NCBI RefSeq assembly: GCF_004795895.1
Contig: NZ_CP039250.1
Coordinates: forward strand, 1,054,001-1,118,000
From: Sphingopyxis sp. PAMC25046
GTDB lineage: Bacteria; Pseudomonadota; Alphaproteobacteria; Sphingomonadales; Sphingomonadaceae
DNA length: 64,000 nt
Direction of reading: 5' to 3'
Shown here: positions 36,927-45,612 of the stretch, one piece after another
How positions within the stretch are numbered: position 1 is the stretch's first letter
Layout of the letters: the number at the start of each line of letters is the position of its first letter
Translations under genes and position numbers: made by a program
Notes under the pieces: model-generated
The model's input: the letters and a program-made list of their open reading frames with translations, nothing else
What the model was told of the DNA's origin: nothing
Database searches by the model: none

Positions 36927-38087
36927 ATGGACATTCGGCGCGTCGAGTGTCTGGACGGCTTGCGCGGCGTCGCGGCGCTCTGGGTGTTGTTCGGACACAT
37001 GATGATCCTCACCGGTTTCCGGCTGCCGCTGATGAGCAAGCCCGATCTTGGCGTCGATCTGTTCATCTTGCTCTCCGGCTTTCTGATGATGTTCCAGTAC
37101 CGGCTGCGCGCGGGCAGCGAGGACTGGACCGCGCCCGGCACTTGGGCCGCCTTTTGGACGCGGCGCTTCTTCCGGCTGGCGCCGCTATTCTATGTGACGC
37201 TTGCCGCCGCGCTGATCGCCGGGCCCGCGATCTATGAGGGCCGCGTCGCGATCGACAGCTTCCTCGGCCAGTCGCTGCAGCTGCCCGAACGCTATCTCGA
37301 CGGCAGTCTCATGAACATCGCGCTGCATCTGAGCTTCCTGTTCGGATTGCTTCCCGACTATGCCTTTCGCACCCCGCTGCCCGACTGGAGCCTCGGGCTC
37401 GAGATGCAATTCTATCTGCTCTTTCCTTTCCTCATACTGCTCGGACGGCGGTTTGGCTGGATAGCGTCGGCGCTCGTCGCGGCCGGTGGCGGAGTGACCA
37501 TCGCGCTGATCGCCGGCGCGGCGGGCCTCGACTATCCGATGCCATCCTTCCTGCCATTGAAGCTCCAGCTTTTCCTCGCCGGCATGCTGCTCGCCGCCGG
37601 TGCGGGCGAAAGCCCTGCGCGGCTGTGGATTCGCCTCGGCGCGGCAATGCTGCTCGCCGCGATCCCGATCGGCGGCGATCAGGATCTGCTCCACATCGCG
37701 GTCCGCGAGCTGCTCGTCTTTGGCTTCTTCGCGCTCGTGCATCTGCGTTCGCTCGGCATCATTGACTGGATTTCGCGGCTGTTCGGCAGCCGGCCCTTCT
37801 ATTGGCTGGGCGAGCTTTCCTACGGTACCTATCTAATCCACCTCCTGATCCTGCAGCCCGTCGCGGCGGCGGTGATCGGGCGGTTCGGCACCGGACTCGG
37901 CGCAGTCGAGCGTTTCATGCTGACCGGTGCGATCGTTGTGCCCGCGACCTATGCGCTTGCCTTTGTGACTTACAAGCTGGTCGAGCTGCCGGGGCAGCGG
38001 ATCGGGAAAGCGGTCATCAAACGAGCCGTCGGACGCGGTACGCCGCGCGCGCATCAGACGGTTCCCGAAAGGATTGCCGCGCCGTGA
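36927..38087 (+). CDS. Acyltransferase family 3 membrane protein (OafA/ExoZ-like)
   Basis: A 386-residue integral membrane acyltransferase with about 10 helices. The family start RVECLDGLRGVAALWVLFGH (catalytic-type His at residue 23) and the R-x10-H-like region are present. KPDLGVDLFILLSGFLMM and YGTYLIHLLIL near the end are also typical. It probably adds an acetyl or other acyl group to the exopolysaccharide or its lipid-linked unit. ATG at 36927 with GGAG upstream. The upstream gap (36744-36926) is a divergent promoter region that carries the half-site TGTTGCA at 36802. Confidence 0.92.
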   Translation: MDIRRVECLDGLRGVAALWVLFGHMMILTGFRLPLMSKPDLGVDLFILLSGFLMMFQYRLRAGSEDWTAPGTWAAFWTRRFFRLAPLFYVTLAAALIAGPAIYEGRVAIDSFLGQSLQLPERYLDGSLMNIALHLSFLFGLLPDYAFRTPLPDWSLGLEMQFYLLFPFLILLGRRFGWIASALVAAGGGVTIALIAGAAGLDYPMPSFLPLKLQLFLAGMLLAAGAGESPARLWIRLGAAMLLAAIPIGGDQDLLHIAVRELLVFGFFALVHLRSLGIIDWISRLFGSRPFYWLGELSYGTYLIHLLILQPVAAAVIGRFGTGLGAVERFMLTGAIVVPATYALAFVTYKLVELPGQRIGKAVIKRAVGRGTPRAHQTVPERIAAP

Positions 38088-38131
38088 TGGCCGATCCGCC
38101 ATGCTATTCCGATATCAATGGAGATTGTCCG

Positions 38132-38413
38132 ATGGACCGCCGAGCCTTGCTGACGTCGATTGCCGGTGCCGCCGCCACAAGCGCCTGCACCCGTCGCGAC
38201 GACGATAACACCGGAGCGGGCAGAGCCGGCCGCCCGACGCTGGCGATTGATTCCGAGGGGCCGGGGCGCTGGCGCATCCGCAGCTGGCAATGGCGCGCGA
38301 ACGCGTGGCGGCCACTGATTGCCCGGGCGCGGCGGACTGGCGGCAAGATCGAAATCGACGGCGCGATCGACGCGGCTGACCGCGCCGAAGTGATCGCCCA
38401 GTTTCGCGCCTAG
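38132..38413 (+). CDS. Small exported protein with Tat/lipoprotein-like leader
   Basis: A 93-residue protein. The leader MDRRALLTSIAGAAATSAC has a twin arginine, a short hydrophobic core and a lipobox-like Cys19. The mature part is about 74 residues, basic and Trp-rich (GRWRIRSWQWRANAWRPL). It then ends with IEIDGAIDAADRAEVIAQ. I recognise no family. It could be a complete small lipoprotein or the front end of a degraded Tat-exported enzyme. ATG at 38132 has GGAG upstream; the frame opens earlier at 38087, overlapping the acyltransferase stop. The end is 4 bases from the convergent GT4 gene. Confidence 0.6.
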   Translation: MDRRALLTSIAGAAATSACTRRDDDNTGAGRAGRPTLAIDSEGPGRWRIRSWQWRANAWRPLIARARRTGGKIEIDGAIDAADRAEVIAQFRA

Positions 38414-38417
38414 GGCC

Positions 38418-39611
38418 CTAACCTCTCGCCGGCCCCGGTGTGGTGGAGGGCCGCGGGACCGGCCGGCGCGGCGCAAGCGCGGCGCGATAGACTTCGAGCG
38501 TCTCTGCCGCCGCCCTGTCCCAGCTGAAACGGGCGCGGACAGCGTCGCGATCGACCTGGAAGTCGGCGCAATCGACGTTCAGCCGGGCGGTGAGTTCGCC
38601 GACGTCGCCGACCGGAAAATAGTTCCTTGGGTCGAGCCCGATGTCGAGGTTGGCGGGAATGTCGCTCAGCAACATCCGCGCGCCGCAGCTTGCCGCCTCT
38701 AGTGCCGCGATCGGCAGACCCTCGTGATAGGATGGCATCACGAACAGCGCGCAATGTTCGTATAGGCATTTGAGCGTCGCGCGCGACTGGACGCCCGCGA
38801 AGATCACGCGGTCGCTCGCGCGTTCGAGAAGCTCGCGGGCATATTCGCTTTCATGATCGGCCGAGCCGGCGATGACCAGCTTGGCGGTGCAGTCCGACCG
38901 CTCATAGGCGTCGATCAGGTCGTGCAGACCCTTTTCGGGAACAAGTCGTGCGACGGCGAGGAGGAAGTTGCCGTCGTCGATCCCCAGCCGCTCGAATATG
39001 AGCGCGGGATCGGCATCGCCGGGCAGGTCGGAGGTGCCGTTGGGGATATAAGAGACCGCCTGCGCGCGCTGCGGGAAACTCTGCTGCAATTGCGCGGCGA
39101 GCGAGGGGGAAACGGCGATGACCCGATCGGCGAATTTGAGCGCCAGCCACTCGCCGGCGCGCAGCGCGCCGCGCGCGAGCGGGCCCCATTTGGCGCGGTG
39201 ATAATCGGTGCCGTGGTGCGTCACGACGACCTTCAGGCCGAGCAGCCGCGCGACCGGCGCCAGCAATCCGGGGCCTATCGCATGGATATGGACCAGCCCG
39301 GCGCCACGCTTGCGTGCCGACAGGACGGCGAGGAAGGTCGACACGATCGCTTCGAAATGCTGCGAGCGCGGGCAGGGGATGCCGACGATCTCGACCCCGC
39401 GATGCTCGCTCACGGGCTCGGGCAGATAGGGCGCGCGGCCGAGCACGACCGAGCGGTGGTCGGGCCACAGCGCCTTTATCCGCGGCAGCAGTTCTTCGCA
39501 GTGACTTTCGATCCCGCCCATGACATGCGGAAAGCCGCGTAGGCCCGTCACGCAGATGACGGGAGACCCCGCGCGTTTGCCGGAAGACATATTCGTCCGT
39601 TGCAGCATCAT
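38418..39611 (-). CDS. Glycosyltransferase family 4
   Basis: A 397-residue GT4 enzyme. GLRGFPHVMGGIESHCEELL at the start is typical of the DUF1972/GT4 group in exopolysaccharide loci. VVTHHGTDYHRAKWG, VSYIPNGT and the E-x7-E segment in SYHEGLPIAALEAASCG follow. The donor is not determinable. It is last in the leftward unit ugd-epimerase-GT4. The start is one of two adjacent ATGs at about 39611. It lies 34 bases from the epimerase stop. Confidence 0.92.
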   Translation of the reverse strand: MMLQRTNMSSGKRAGSPVICVTGLRGFPHVMGGIESHCEELLPRIKALWPDHRSVVLGRAPYLPEPVSEHRGVEIVGIPCPRSQHFEAIVSTFLAVLSARKRGAGLVHIHAIGPGLLAPVARLLGLKVVVTHHGTDYHRAKWGPLARGALRAGEWLALKFADRVIAVSPSLAAQLQQSFPQRAQAVSYIPNGTSDLPGDADPALIFERLGIDDGNFLLAVARLVPEKGLHDLIDAYERSDCTAKLVIAGSADHESEYARELLERASDRVIFAGVQSRATLKCLYEHCALFVMPSYHEGLPIAALEAASCGARMLLSDIPANLDIGLDPRNYFPVGDVGELTARLNVDCADFQVDRDAVRARFSWDRAAAETLEVYRAALAPRRPVPRPSTTPGPARG

Positions 39612-39645
39612 AAAACTCCAAAAGCGCCCGGCCGGATTTCCCGGC

Positions 39646-40659
39646 TCAGGCCACCGCTGCCATCGGCCCTCTTCCACCATTTTCTATTTCGCTGAGATAC
39701 CAGTCGACGAACCGCTCGATCCCGCGGGAAAGCGGTACCTTGGGGCTATATCCGGTGAGCGCGTTGATCGCCGAGATATCGGCATAGGTCGCGGTCACGT
39801 CGCCCGGTTGCATCGGCCGCATCAGCTTGACCGCCGGCCGGCCGAGCGCGCGCTCGAGCATCGCGATCATGTCCATCAGTCCGACCGGATTGCAGTCGCC
39901 GATGTTGAGGAGCCGGTGCTGGCCGCTCGCCGGCGGCCTGTCGAGCACGCCGATGACGCCATCGACGATGTCGTCGATATAGGTGAAATCGCGCGCCATC
40001 TGGCCCTCGCCGAATACCTCGATCGGTTGGCCGAGCAATATCTTCTGCGCAAAGCCGTAATAGGCCATATCGGGCCGGCCCCACGGGCCATAGACGGTGA
40101 AGAAGCGCAGCCCGCTGAGCGGTAGTTTGTAGAGCGTGGCATAACTCTGGCTCATCAATTCGCAGCTGCGCTTGGTCGCAGCATAAAGCGAGACGGGCGC
40201 GGTGCAGGGTTCGTCCTCGCGGAACCCTGCGCCGCCGATCGGACGGTCGCCATAGACCGAGCTCGACGAGGCATAGACGAGATGCTCGATAGTGCCGGCG
40301 TGGCGCGCCGCTTCGAGCACCGCGAGATGCCCTTTGAGGTTGCTGTGCTCATAGGCGAAGGGGTTTTCGAGGCTGTAGCGCACGCCAGCCTGCGCGGCGA
40401 GGTGGACGATGCGGCGAATGCCGTTCGCCTCGACCAGCTCGCTGACCAGCCCGGGGCTGGCGATGTCGCCATCGATAAGCCGGAAATTGAAATTGCCGGC
40501 CAGGCGCGCCGTGCGCGCTTTCTTCAGCGCGACGTCATAATAGTCGGTGAAGCTGTCCAGGCCGATCACCCGCTCGCCGCGCTCGAGCAGCCGCTCGGAC
40601 ACGGCATGGCCGATAAAACCGGCGGCGCCGGTGACGAGGACGGGGCCGTCGTCCTTCAC
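39646..40659 (-). CDS. NAD-dependent epimerase, UDP-glucuronate 4-epimerase type
   Basis: A 337-residue extended SDR. The NAD motif GAAGFIG is at residues 11-17, the catalytic serine lies in SSSVYG (about 132-136), and the Tyr/Lys pair is Y159-x3-K163 (YAATK). The inserted VLDSF-like TDYYDVALKKAR region and GVRYSLENPFAYEHSN are characteristic of UDP-glucuronate 4-epimerases (CapI/GlaE). It would convert UDP-glucuronate, made by the adjacent ugd, to UDP-galacturonate. It overlaps ugd by ATGA. Predicts galacturonic acid or a derivative in the polymer. Confidence 0.88.
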   Translation of the reverse strand: MKDDGPVLVTGAAGFIGHAVSERLLERGERVIGLDSFTDYYDVALKKARTARLAGNFNFRLIDGDIASPGLVSELVEANGIRRIVHLAAQAGVRYSLENPFAYEHSNLKGHLAVLEAARHAGTIEHLVYASSSSVYGDRPIGGAGFREDEPCTAPVSLYAATKRSCELMSQSYATLYKLPLSGLRFFTVYGPWGRPDMAYYGFAQKILLGQPIEVFGEGQMARDFTYIDDIVDGVIGVLDRPPASGQHRLLNIGDCNPVGLMDMIAMLERALGRPAVKLMRPMQPGDVTATYADISAINALTGYSPKVPLSRGIERFVDWYLSEIENGGRGPMAAVA

Positions 40660-42008
40660 GCCGCGCGCCTCTCGCCCGAGAGTTCTTCATCGTCGTCGAG
40701 CTTGTTCGGGCGGCCGATACCAACATAGCGCAGACCCGCCTCTTCGGCCTGAGCGGGCCGATAAATGTTGCGCAGGTCGACGAGCAGCGCATCGGCCATC
40801 GCGGTCTTGAGGCGCGCCAGGTCGAGCGCTCGGAACGCGTCCCATTCGGTGACGATCACCGTCGCCGCCGCGCCGGCTGCTGCGGCGTAAGCGGAGGACG
40901 CATAATCCACGTCGCTGAGCACCGCTCTGGCCGCGTCCATGCCCTCGGGATCATAGGCGCGCACCTTGGCGCCGGCGTCCTGCAGCGCCTGGATGATCGC
41001 GATCGAGGGTGCGTCGCGCATGTCGTCGGTATTGGGTTTAAAGGTCAGGCCGAGCACAGCGACCGTACGGCCGCGGACCGGCCCGTCGATCGCCGCAAGG
41101 ATCTTGCGGCCCATCGCGCGCTTGCGCTGCTCGTTGACGGCAACGGTCGCCTCGATCAGCCGCAGCGGGGCGTCATGGTCCTGCGCCGTCTTCATCAGCG
41201 CGAGCGTGTCCTTGGGAAAGCAGGAGCCGCCGTAGCCCGGTCCCGCGTTCAGGAATTTGCCGCCGATCCGGTTGTCGAGCCCGATGCCGCGCGCGACCTC
41301 CTGCACATCGGCGCCGACCTGTTCGCACAGGTCCGCCATCTCGTTGATATAGGTGATCTTCATCGCGAGGAAGGCGTTCGCCGCATATTTGATCAGTTCG
41401 CTCGTGCGCCGCCGGGTGAAGACGATCGGCGCCTTGTTCAGCGACAGCGGGCGATAGACCTCTTCCATCGGCGCGCGGGCGCGTTCGTCCTCGATGCCGA
41501 TGACGACGCGGTCGGGGCGCTTGAAATCCTCGATCGCCGCGCCTTCGCGCAGGAATTCGGGGTTGGAGGCGACGGCGAACTCGGCCGCGGGATTGCATTC
41601 GCGGATGATCCGCTCGACCTCGTCGCCGGTGCCGACGGGAACGGTCGATTTGGTGACGATCACGGTAAAGCCGCTCAAGGCGCCCGCGATCTCGCGCGCC
41701 GCGCCATGGACATAGGAGAGATCGGCGTGGCCGTCGCCGCGCCGGCTCGGCGTGCCGACCGCGATGAACACAACGTCCGCGGCGCCAACGGCTTCGGAAA
41801 GCTCGGTTGTGAAGTCCAGATTGCCCGCGGCGACATTGCGCGCGACCAGATTGTCGAGCCCGGGCTCATAGATGGGAATGCCGCCGGCGCGAAGCCGGGC
41901 GATCTTGTTCGCGTCCTTGTCGACGCAGGTCACATGATGGCCGAAATCGGCAAAACACGCGCCCGAAACGAGCCCGACATAGCCGGACCCGATCATTACG
42001 ATACGCAT
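40656..42008 (-). CDS. UDP-glucose 6-dehydrogenase
   Basis: A 450-residue UDP-glucose/GDP-mannose dehydrogenase. The Rossmann start MRIVMIGSGYVGLVSGACFA, the central ALRxx-type region, and the catalytic cysteine in GYGGSCFPKD (about residue 260) are intact. A second Rossmann domain follows (VAVLGLTFKPNTDDMRDAPS). It oxidises UDP-glucose twice to UDP-glucuronate. Substrate supply from galU at 44754 and use by the 4-epimerase make UDP-glucose the likely substrate. First gene of its leftward unit, with a 311-base divergent promoter region upstream. Confidence 0.95.
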   Translation of the reverse strand: MRIVMIGSGYVGLVSGACFADFGHHVTCVDKDANKIARLRAGGIPIYEPGLDNLVARNVAAGNLDFTTELSEAVGAADVVFIAVGTPSRRGDGHADLSYVHGAAREIAGALSGFTVIVTKSTVPVGTGDEVERIIRECNPAAEFAVASNPEFLREGAAIEDFKRPDRVVIGIEDERARAPMEEVYRPLSLNKAPIVFTRRRTSELIKYAANAFLAMKITYINEMADLCEQVGADVQEVARGIGLDNRIGGKFLNAGPGYGGSCFPKDTLALMKTAQDHDAPLRLIEATVAVNEQRKRAMGRKILAAIDGPVRGRTVAVLGLTFKPNTDDMRDAPSIAIIQALQDAGAKVRAYDPEGMDAARAVLSDVDYASSAYAAAAGAAATVIVTEWDAFRALDLARLKTAMADALLVDLRNIYRPAQAEEAGLRYVGIGRPNKLDDDEELSGERRAA

Positions 42009-42241
42009 TACGCGTTGCTCCCTATTTATATGAAGGCGATTATGCTGCGCTTGCGAACAATCATCCCGGATAGCCCTCGCCCGTCAACTTGGCAGCTTTG
42101 AAAAGAGGCAATTCGGAGGCGAAGCGAATGCGCCCGCAATTCCGATTCAAAATGGGGCAGAATTAAAAAAGCGAGAGAAATTTAAGGAGATAACTCGCGA
42201 CTTTGCGCAAACGAAGATCGAGCGTTTTGGATGCGATGCGA

Positions 42242-42253
42242 CGAAACGTTTCG
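42242..42253. promoter_or_regulatory. LacI/GalR-like operator palindrome CGAAACGTTTCG
   Basis: A perfect 12-base palindrome with the central CG typical of LacI/GalR-family operators, in the 311-base gap (42009-42319) between ugd and the aldehyde-dehydrogenase-like gene. Possible rightward promoter elements lie just downstream: TTGCCA at 42262-42267 and TACAAG at 42284-42289, 16 bases apart. The gap is more AT-rich than the genes, and the 9-mer GGATGCGAT is repeated at about 42228 and 42292. Nothing else in the gap is clear. No LacI-family gene lies in the window. Confidence 0.4.
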
Positions 42254-42319
42254 ACTTGAACTTGCCACGCGTCGGCGCGGGACTACAAGCTGGATGCGAT
42301 AAACTGTGGGAAGGGCAGG

Positions 42320-43588
42320 ATGCTGGAAGCGCAACGCGCGGCATTTTTCGCCGACCTGCCGGTGTCGCTGGGGGTTCGCCGCGACCGGCTGGGGCGAGCG
42401 ATGCTGATGATCGAAGAAAATGCCGATGCGCTGTGCGCAGCGCTCGCTGCTGATCAGACGAATCAGGATGTCGAGTCGGCGAGGCGCTCCGAAGTGGTCC
42501 CGGCACTGGCGGTGTTGCGCGCGGCGCGAAACAGCGTCGGGCAATGGATGCGCCCCGAAACCGAGGGCCGGTTGCTTGCGCGGCTTTGGGGCGGCGGTGA
42601 CTATGTCGAATATCTGCCGGTCGGCGTGATCGGAATATCGGCGCCTGCCTCGCTGGCATTGCTCCAAGTGGCGACTGTCCTCGCCGGGGCATTTGCCGCG
42701 GGCAATCGGATAATGCTGAAATTCGATACCGCCTCGCCGCGGCTGGGCGAGCTGATCGACCGGCTGGCGCCCGGTTTTTTCGATCCGCTCGAATTGGCCG
42801 TCGCTTCGGACGCGGCCTTTGCGGGGCGCGCATTCGATCTGCTCGTAACCAGCGAAGAACAGGGCGATGGCGTGACGATCGCGCGCTCGGGCAAGTCGCC
42901 GGTCATCTTCGGGCGCTCCGCCGATTTTGCGCGGGCTGCGGACAAGGTGATCGCGGACAAGCGCGTCCGGGGCGGACGGCTGCCGCTGGCGCCCGACTAT
43001 CTGCTCGTGCCCGACGAGCAGGAAGAGGCGATCGCCGCCTGGCTGTGGCGCGCGGCGATGCAGCCGGCCGCGAACGAAGCGGCGCCGACCGCTGCCGAAC
43101 AGGCGCGATGGATGCGGCTGTTGGACGACGCGCGCGCGCGCGGAGGCGAGGTGATGACCGCGCGCCCGCGGGGGACGGAAATTCCGCTCCACATCGTCCG
43201 CCATGCCAGCGAGGACATGCTGGTGATGCAGGAGGATGTCGAGGGTCCGATCCTGCCGTTGTGCAATTATGCCCGGATCGAGGACGCGATCGCCACGATC
43301 CACCGCCGCACGCCGCCGCATGCCATATATTATTTCGGGCGCGACGGTATCGAGCGCCGGCATGTGCTGGGGCGCACCCTGTCGTCGGCGATAGCGATCG
43401 ACGGGCGGGCGCTGTCTCCGGTTACGGCGGGCGCGGACATGACACTCAACATCGGCTCGGGGGAAGCGGGCTTTCGCCGGTTCAGCCGAACCCGGCGCGT
43501 CTGCCGCCCACCTTTCTTCGGTCTCGCGACCCGGTTCGCGATCAAGGGCGGCGACGACCTTTCCGGGCCGGCACCCGCGCTGCACTGA
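42320..43588 (+). CDS. Aldehyde dehydrogenase-like pseudoenzyme of the EPS locus
   Basis: A 422-residue protein with the aldehyde dehydrogenase fold, closest by eye to coniferyl-aldehyde dehydrogenases. All three catalytic positions are changed. The oxyanion Asn of SPWN is Ser111, the general base Glu of LELGGKSP is Ala188 (IARSGKSP), and the nucleophile Cys of NAGQTC is Pro222 (RGGRLPLAPDY). The flanking scaffold (YLPVGVIGI, AAGNRIMLK, GKSPVIFG, APDYLLV) is well kept, and the frame is unbroken. This suggests a maintained non-enzymatic role, not a decaying gene. It heads the rightward block with the beta-helix gene, galU, the Wzc kinase and Wzy. Confidence 0.85.
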   Translation: MLEAQRAAFFADLPVSLGVRRDRLGRAMLMIEENADALCAALAADQTNQDVESARRSEVVPALAVLRAARNSVGQWMRPETEGRLLARLWGGGDYVEYLPVGVIGISAPASLALLQVATVLAGAFAAGNRIMLKFDTASPRLGELIDRLAPGFFDPLELAVASDAAFAGRAFDLLVTSEEQGDGVTIARSGKSPVIFGRSADFARAADKVIADKRVRGGRLPLAPDYLLVPDEQEEAIAAWLWRAAMQPAANEAAPTAAEQARWMRLLDDARARGGEVMTARPRGTEIPLHIVRHASEDMLVMQEDVEGPILPLCNYARIEDAIATIHRRTPPHAIYYFGRDGIERRHVLGRTLSSAIAIDGRALSPVTAGADMTLNIGSGEAGFRRFSRTRRVCRPPFFGLATRFAIKGGDDLSGPAPALH

Positions 43589-43656
43589 TCCCGGGCACAC
43601 CACGCCGCGCCGCATCGCGCTCGCTCTGACGCGCGCCGACACCCTAACGCGGCCTC

Positions 43657-44595
43657 ATGGCAGACACGTCCTCCCGTCGCGCCGCGAGCGCGGTTCAGAT
43701 CGCAGCGGACGGCGAGCCGGTCTATGTCGTGCGCTCGGGCGCCGCCTATCGCGCCGTGCGCGCCCGCGAGGTCGGCAACGGCCTGTTCGTGATTCGCGAG
43801 CCGGTCCGCGACGTGCGGATTTCGGACGTCAGGGTGGCGAGCGGTTATCGCGTCATTGAAAATACCGCTGCGCCCGGCTTGGCGGCCGCAGGCTGCATCG
43901 GGCTGCACGTGCGCGGGGCAAGAGCGAGCGATCTCGAACGCAGCTTCGCGCGGATCCGCTATGACAGCCGCGACGGCGTGATCGAGGATGTGAGCGCGAG
44001 CGGCAGGCTCACCACCGGTTCTACCGACCTTCCGGTCGGCATCGGATTCGCCGACGCTGCGCATGATTTCCGGATCGAGCGCTGTTCGATGCGCGGATTT
44101 CAGTGGAAACGCGGCGACTCGCAATATTGGAACGGCGACGGCTTCTCGACCGAGCGCGGCAATGCACGTTTTCTATTCCGCAACTGCGCCGCTTGGGACA
44201 ATAGCGATGGCGGTTTCGACCTGAAGTCGACCGAGACTTTGCTCGACGATTGCATCAGCGGCCGCAACGCGCGCAACTTCCGGTTGTGGTCGAGCATTCG
44301 CGCGACGCGGCTCGTCAGCGTCGATCCGATCAAGATTGGCGGAATCGGCGACACGAACCATTTTTCGATCATGGCGGCTAAAGGCGGGAACGAGCCCCTG
44401 GTCATCTATATCGAGCATCTGTCGGTGAAGAGCGATCGTGGCTGGCCGATCTTCGACGTTCATAACGGACCCGCCAGGATTATCATCGGCTCGCATGATA
44501 TCCAGGTGCCGCGCGGAACGCAGCTGGTCCGCTCGCGAGGCGGGGGTTCGGTGCCGGGCGGGGTGTCCTTCAAGGGCGAACCGCCGAAGCTTTGA
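43657..44595 (+). CDS. Right-handed parallel beta-helix protein
   Basis: A 312-residue protein whose central region (about 60-270) has short repeating strands with conserved Asn/Asp turns. Examples are GVIEDVSASG, FLFRNCAAWDNSDGGFDL and TLLDDCISGRNARNFRLW, as in pectate-lyase-like beta-helix proteins. No signal peptide is visible at the N-terminus (MADTSSRRAASAVQ), which is odd for a polysaccharide-cleaving enzyme. It may be exported by another route, cut polymer inside the cell, or be non-enzymatic. Candidate acidic residues lie in YWNGDGF and WDNSDGG. It lies 68 bases after the aldehyde-dehydrogenase-like gene. Confidence 0.75.
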   Translation: MADTSSRRAASAVQIAADGEPVYVVRSGAAYRAVRAREVGNGLFVIREPVRDVRISDVRVASGYRVIENTAAPGLAAAGCIGLHVRGARASDLERSFARIRYDSRDGVIEDVSASGRLTTGSTDLPVGIGFADAAHDFRIERCSMRGFQWKRGDSQYWNGDGFSTERGNARFLFRNCAAWDNSDGGFDLKSTETLLDDCISGRNARNFRLWSSIRATRLVSVDPIKIGGIGDTNHFSIMAAKGGNEPLVIYIEHLSVKSDRGWPIFDVHNGPARIIIGSHDIQVPRGTQLVRSRGGGSVPGGVSFKGEPPKL

Positions 44596-44753
44596 AATAG
44601 CCCCGACGCACTTTGGACACGCTTCGACGCCGGGCTCTTGCTGCAATGCAGCGTAAGGGCGCAAACCGCGCCCGTCAGCACGTGGCGATCGTGTCTGGCG
44701 AGCCGAATACTGGTTTTTGGGGGGGAACCCAGTGACCAGAAAAGGGTGGAAAA

Positions 44754-45611
44754 ATGCGAAAGATACGCAAGGCCGTGTTCCCCATTGGCGGCCTTGGAAC
44801 CCGGTTTCTTCCGGCGACCAAATCCATGCCAAAGGAAATGCTGCCGGTCGTCGACCGGCCGCTCATTCAATATGCCGTCGACGAGGCGCGCGAGGCGGGG
44901 ATCGAACAATTCATCTTCGTCACCAGCCGCGGCAAGAGCCTGATCGAGGATCATTTCGATCACGCCTTCGAGCTTGAGGAAGCGATGGCGCGGCGCGGCA
45001 AATCGCTTTCCGCGCTCGACGGCACCCGCCCCTCGCCGGGCGATATCACCATCGTGCGGCAGCAAGAGCCGCTCGGGCTCGGCCACGCCGTCTGGTGCGC
45101 GCGTCGCCTTGTCGGTGACGAGCCCTTCGCCGTGTTGCTGCCCGACGATTTGATGGTCGGCGAGCCCGGCTGTCTCAAGCAGATGGTCGAAGCCTATAAC
45201 GACCTTGGTGGCAATCTGATCTGCACCGAGGAAGTGGCGGCAGACCAGACGCATAAATATGGCATCGTCACCCCCGGAGCGCAGGCGGGGCCGATCACCG
45301 AAGTGAAGGGGCTGGTCGAAAAGCCGGCGCCCGATGTCGCACTGTCGCGGCTCGCGATCATCGGCCGCTATATCCTCCAGCCCGAGGTGATGGACGTGCT
45401 CGGCAGTCAGGAGGAAGGCGCGGGCGGCGAGATTCAGCTCACCGACGCGCTGGCGCGAATGATCGGCCAGCAACCCTTCCACGGCGTCACCTTTGCGGGG
45501 ACGCGCTATGACTGCGGCGACAAGAGCGGTTTCGTGACTGCGACGCTCGCGCTCGCGCTCGGCCGTCCCGATATCGCGCCCGCGGTCCGCGCTTTCCTGG
45601 CTGCCGCGTGA
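44754..45611 (+). CDS. galU: UTP-glucose-1-phosphate uridylyltransferase
   Basis: A 285-residue GalU, making UDP-glucose from UTP and glucose-1-phosphate. The nucleotidyltransferase signature GGLGTRFLPATKSMPKEML (residues 12-30) is complete. DDLMVG and THKYGIV follow. The product feeds ugd and the glycosyltransferases of the same locus. The ATG at 44754 is preceded by GGGTGG and lies in a 158-base gap that may hold a promoter. The stop is one base from the Wzc start. Confidence 0.97.
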   Translation: MRKIRKAVFPIGGLGTRFLPATKSMPKEMLPVVDRPLIQYAVDEAREAGIEQFIFVTSRGKSLIEDHFDHAFELEEAMARRGKSLSALDGTRPSPGDITIVRQQEPLGLGHAVWCARRLVGDEPFAVLLPDDLMVGEPGCLKQMVEAYNDLGGNLICTEEVAADQTHKYGIVTPGAQAGPITEVKGLVEKPAPDVALSRLAIIGRYILQPEVMDVLGSQEEGAGGEIQLTDALARMIGQQPFHGVTFAGTRYDCGDKSGFVTATLALALGRPDIAPAVRAFLAAA

Positions 45612-45612
45612 C

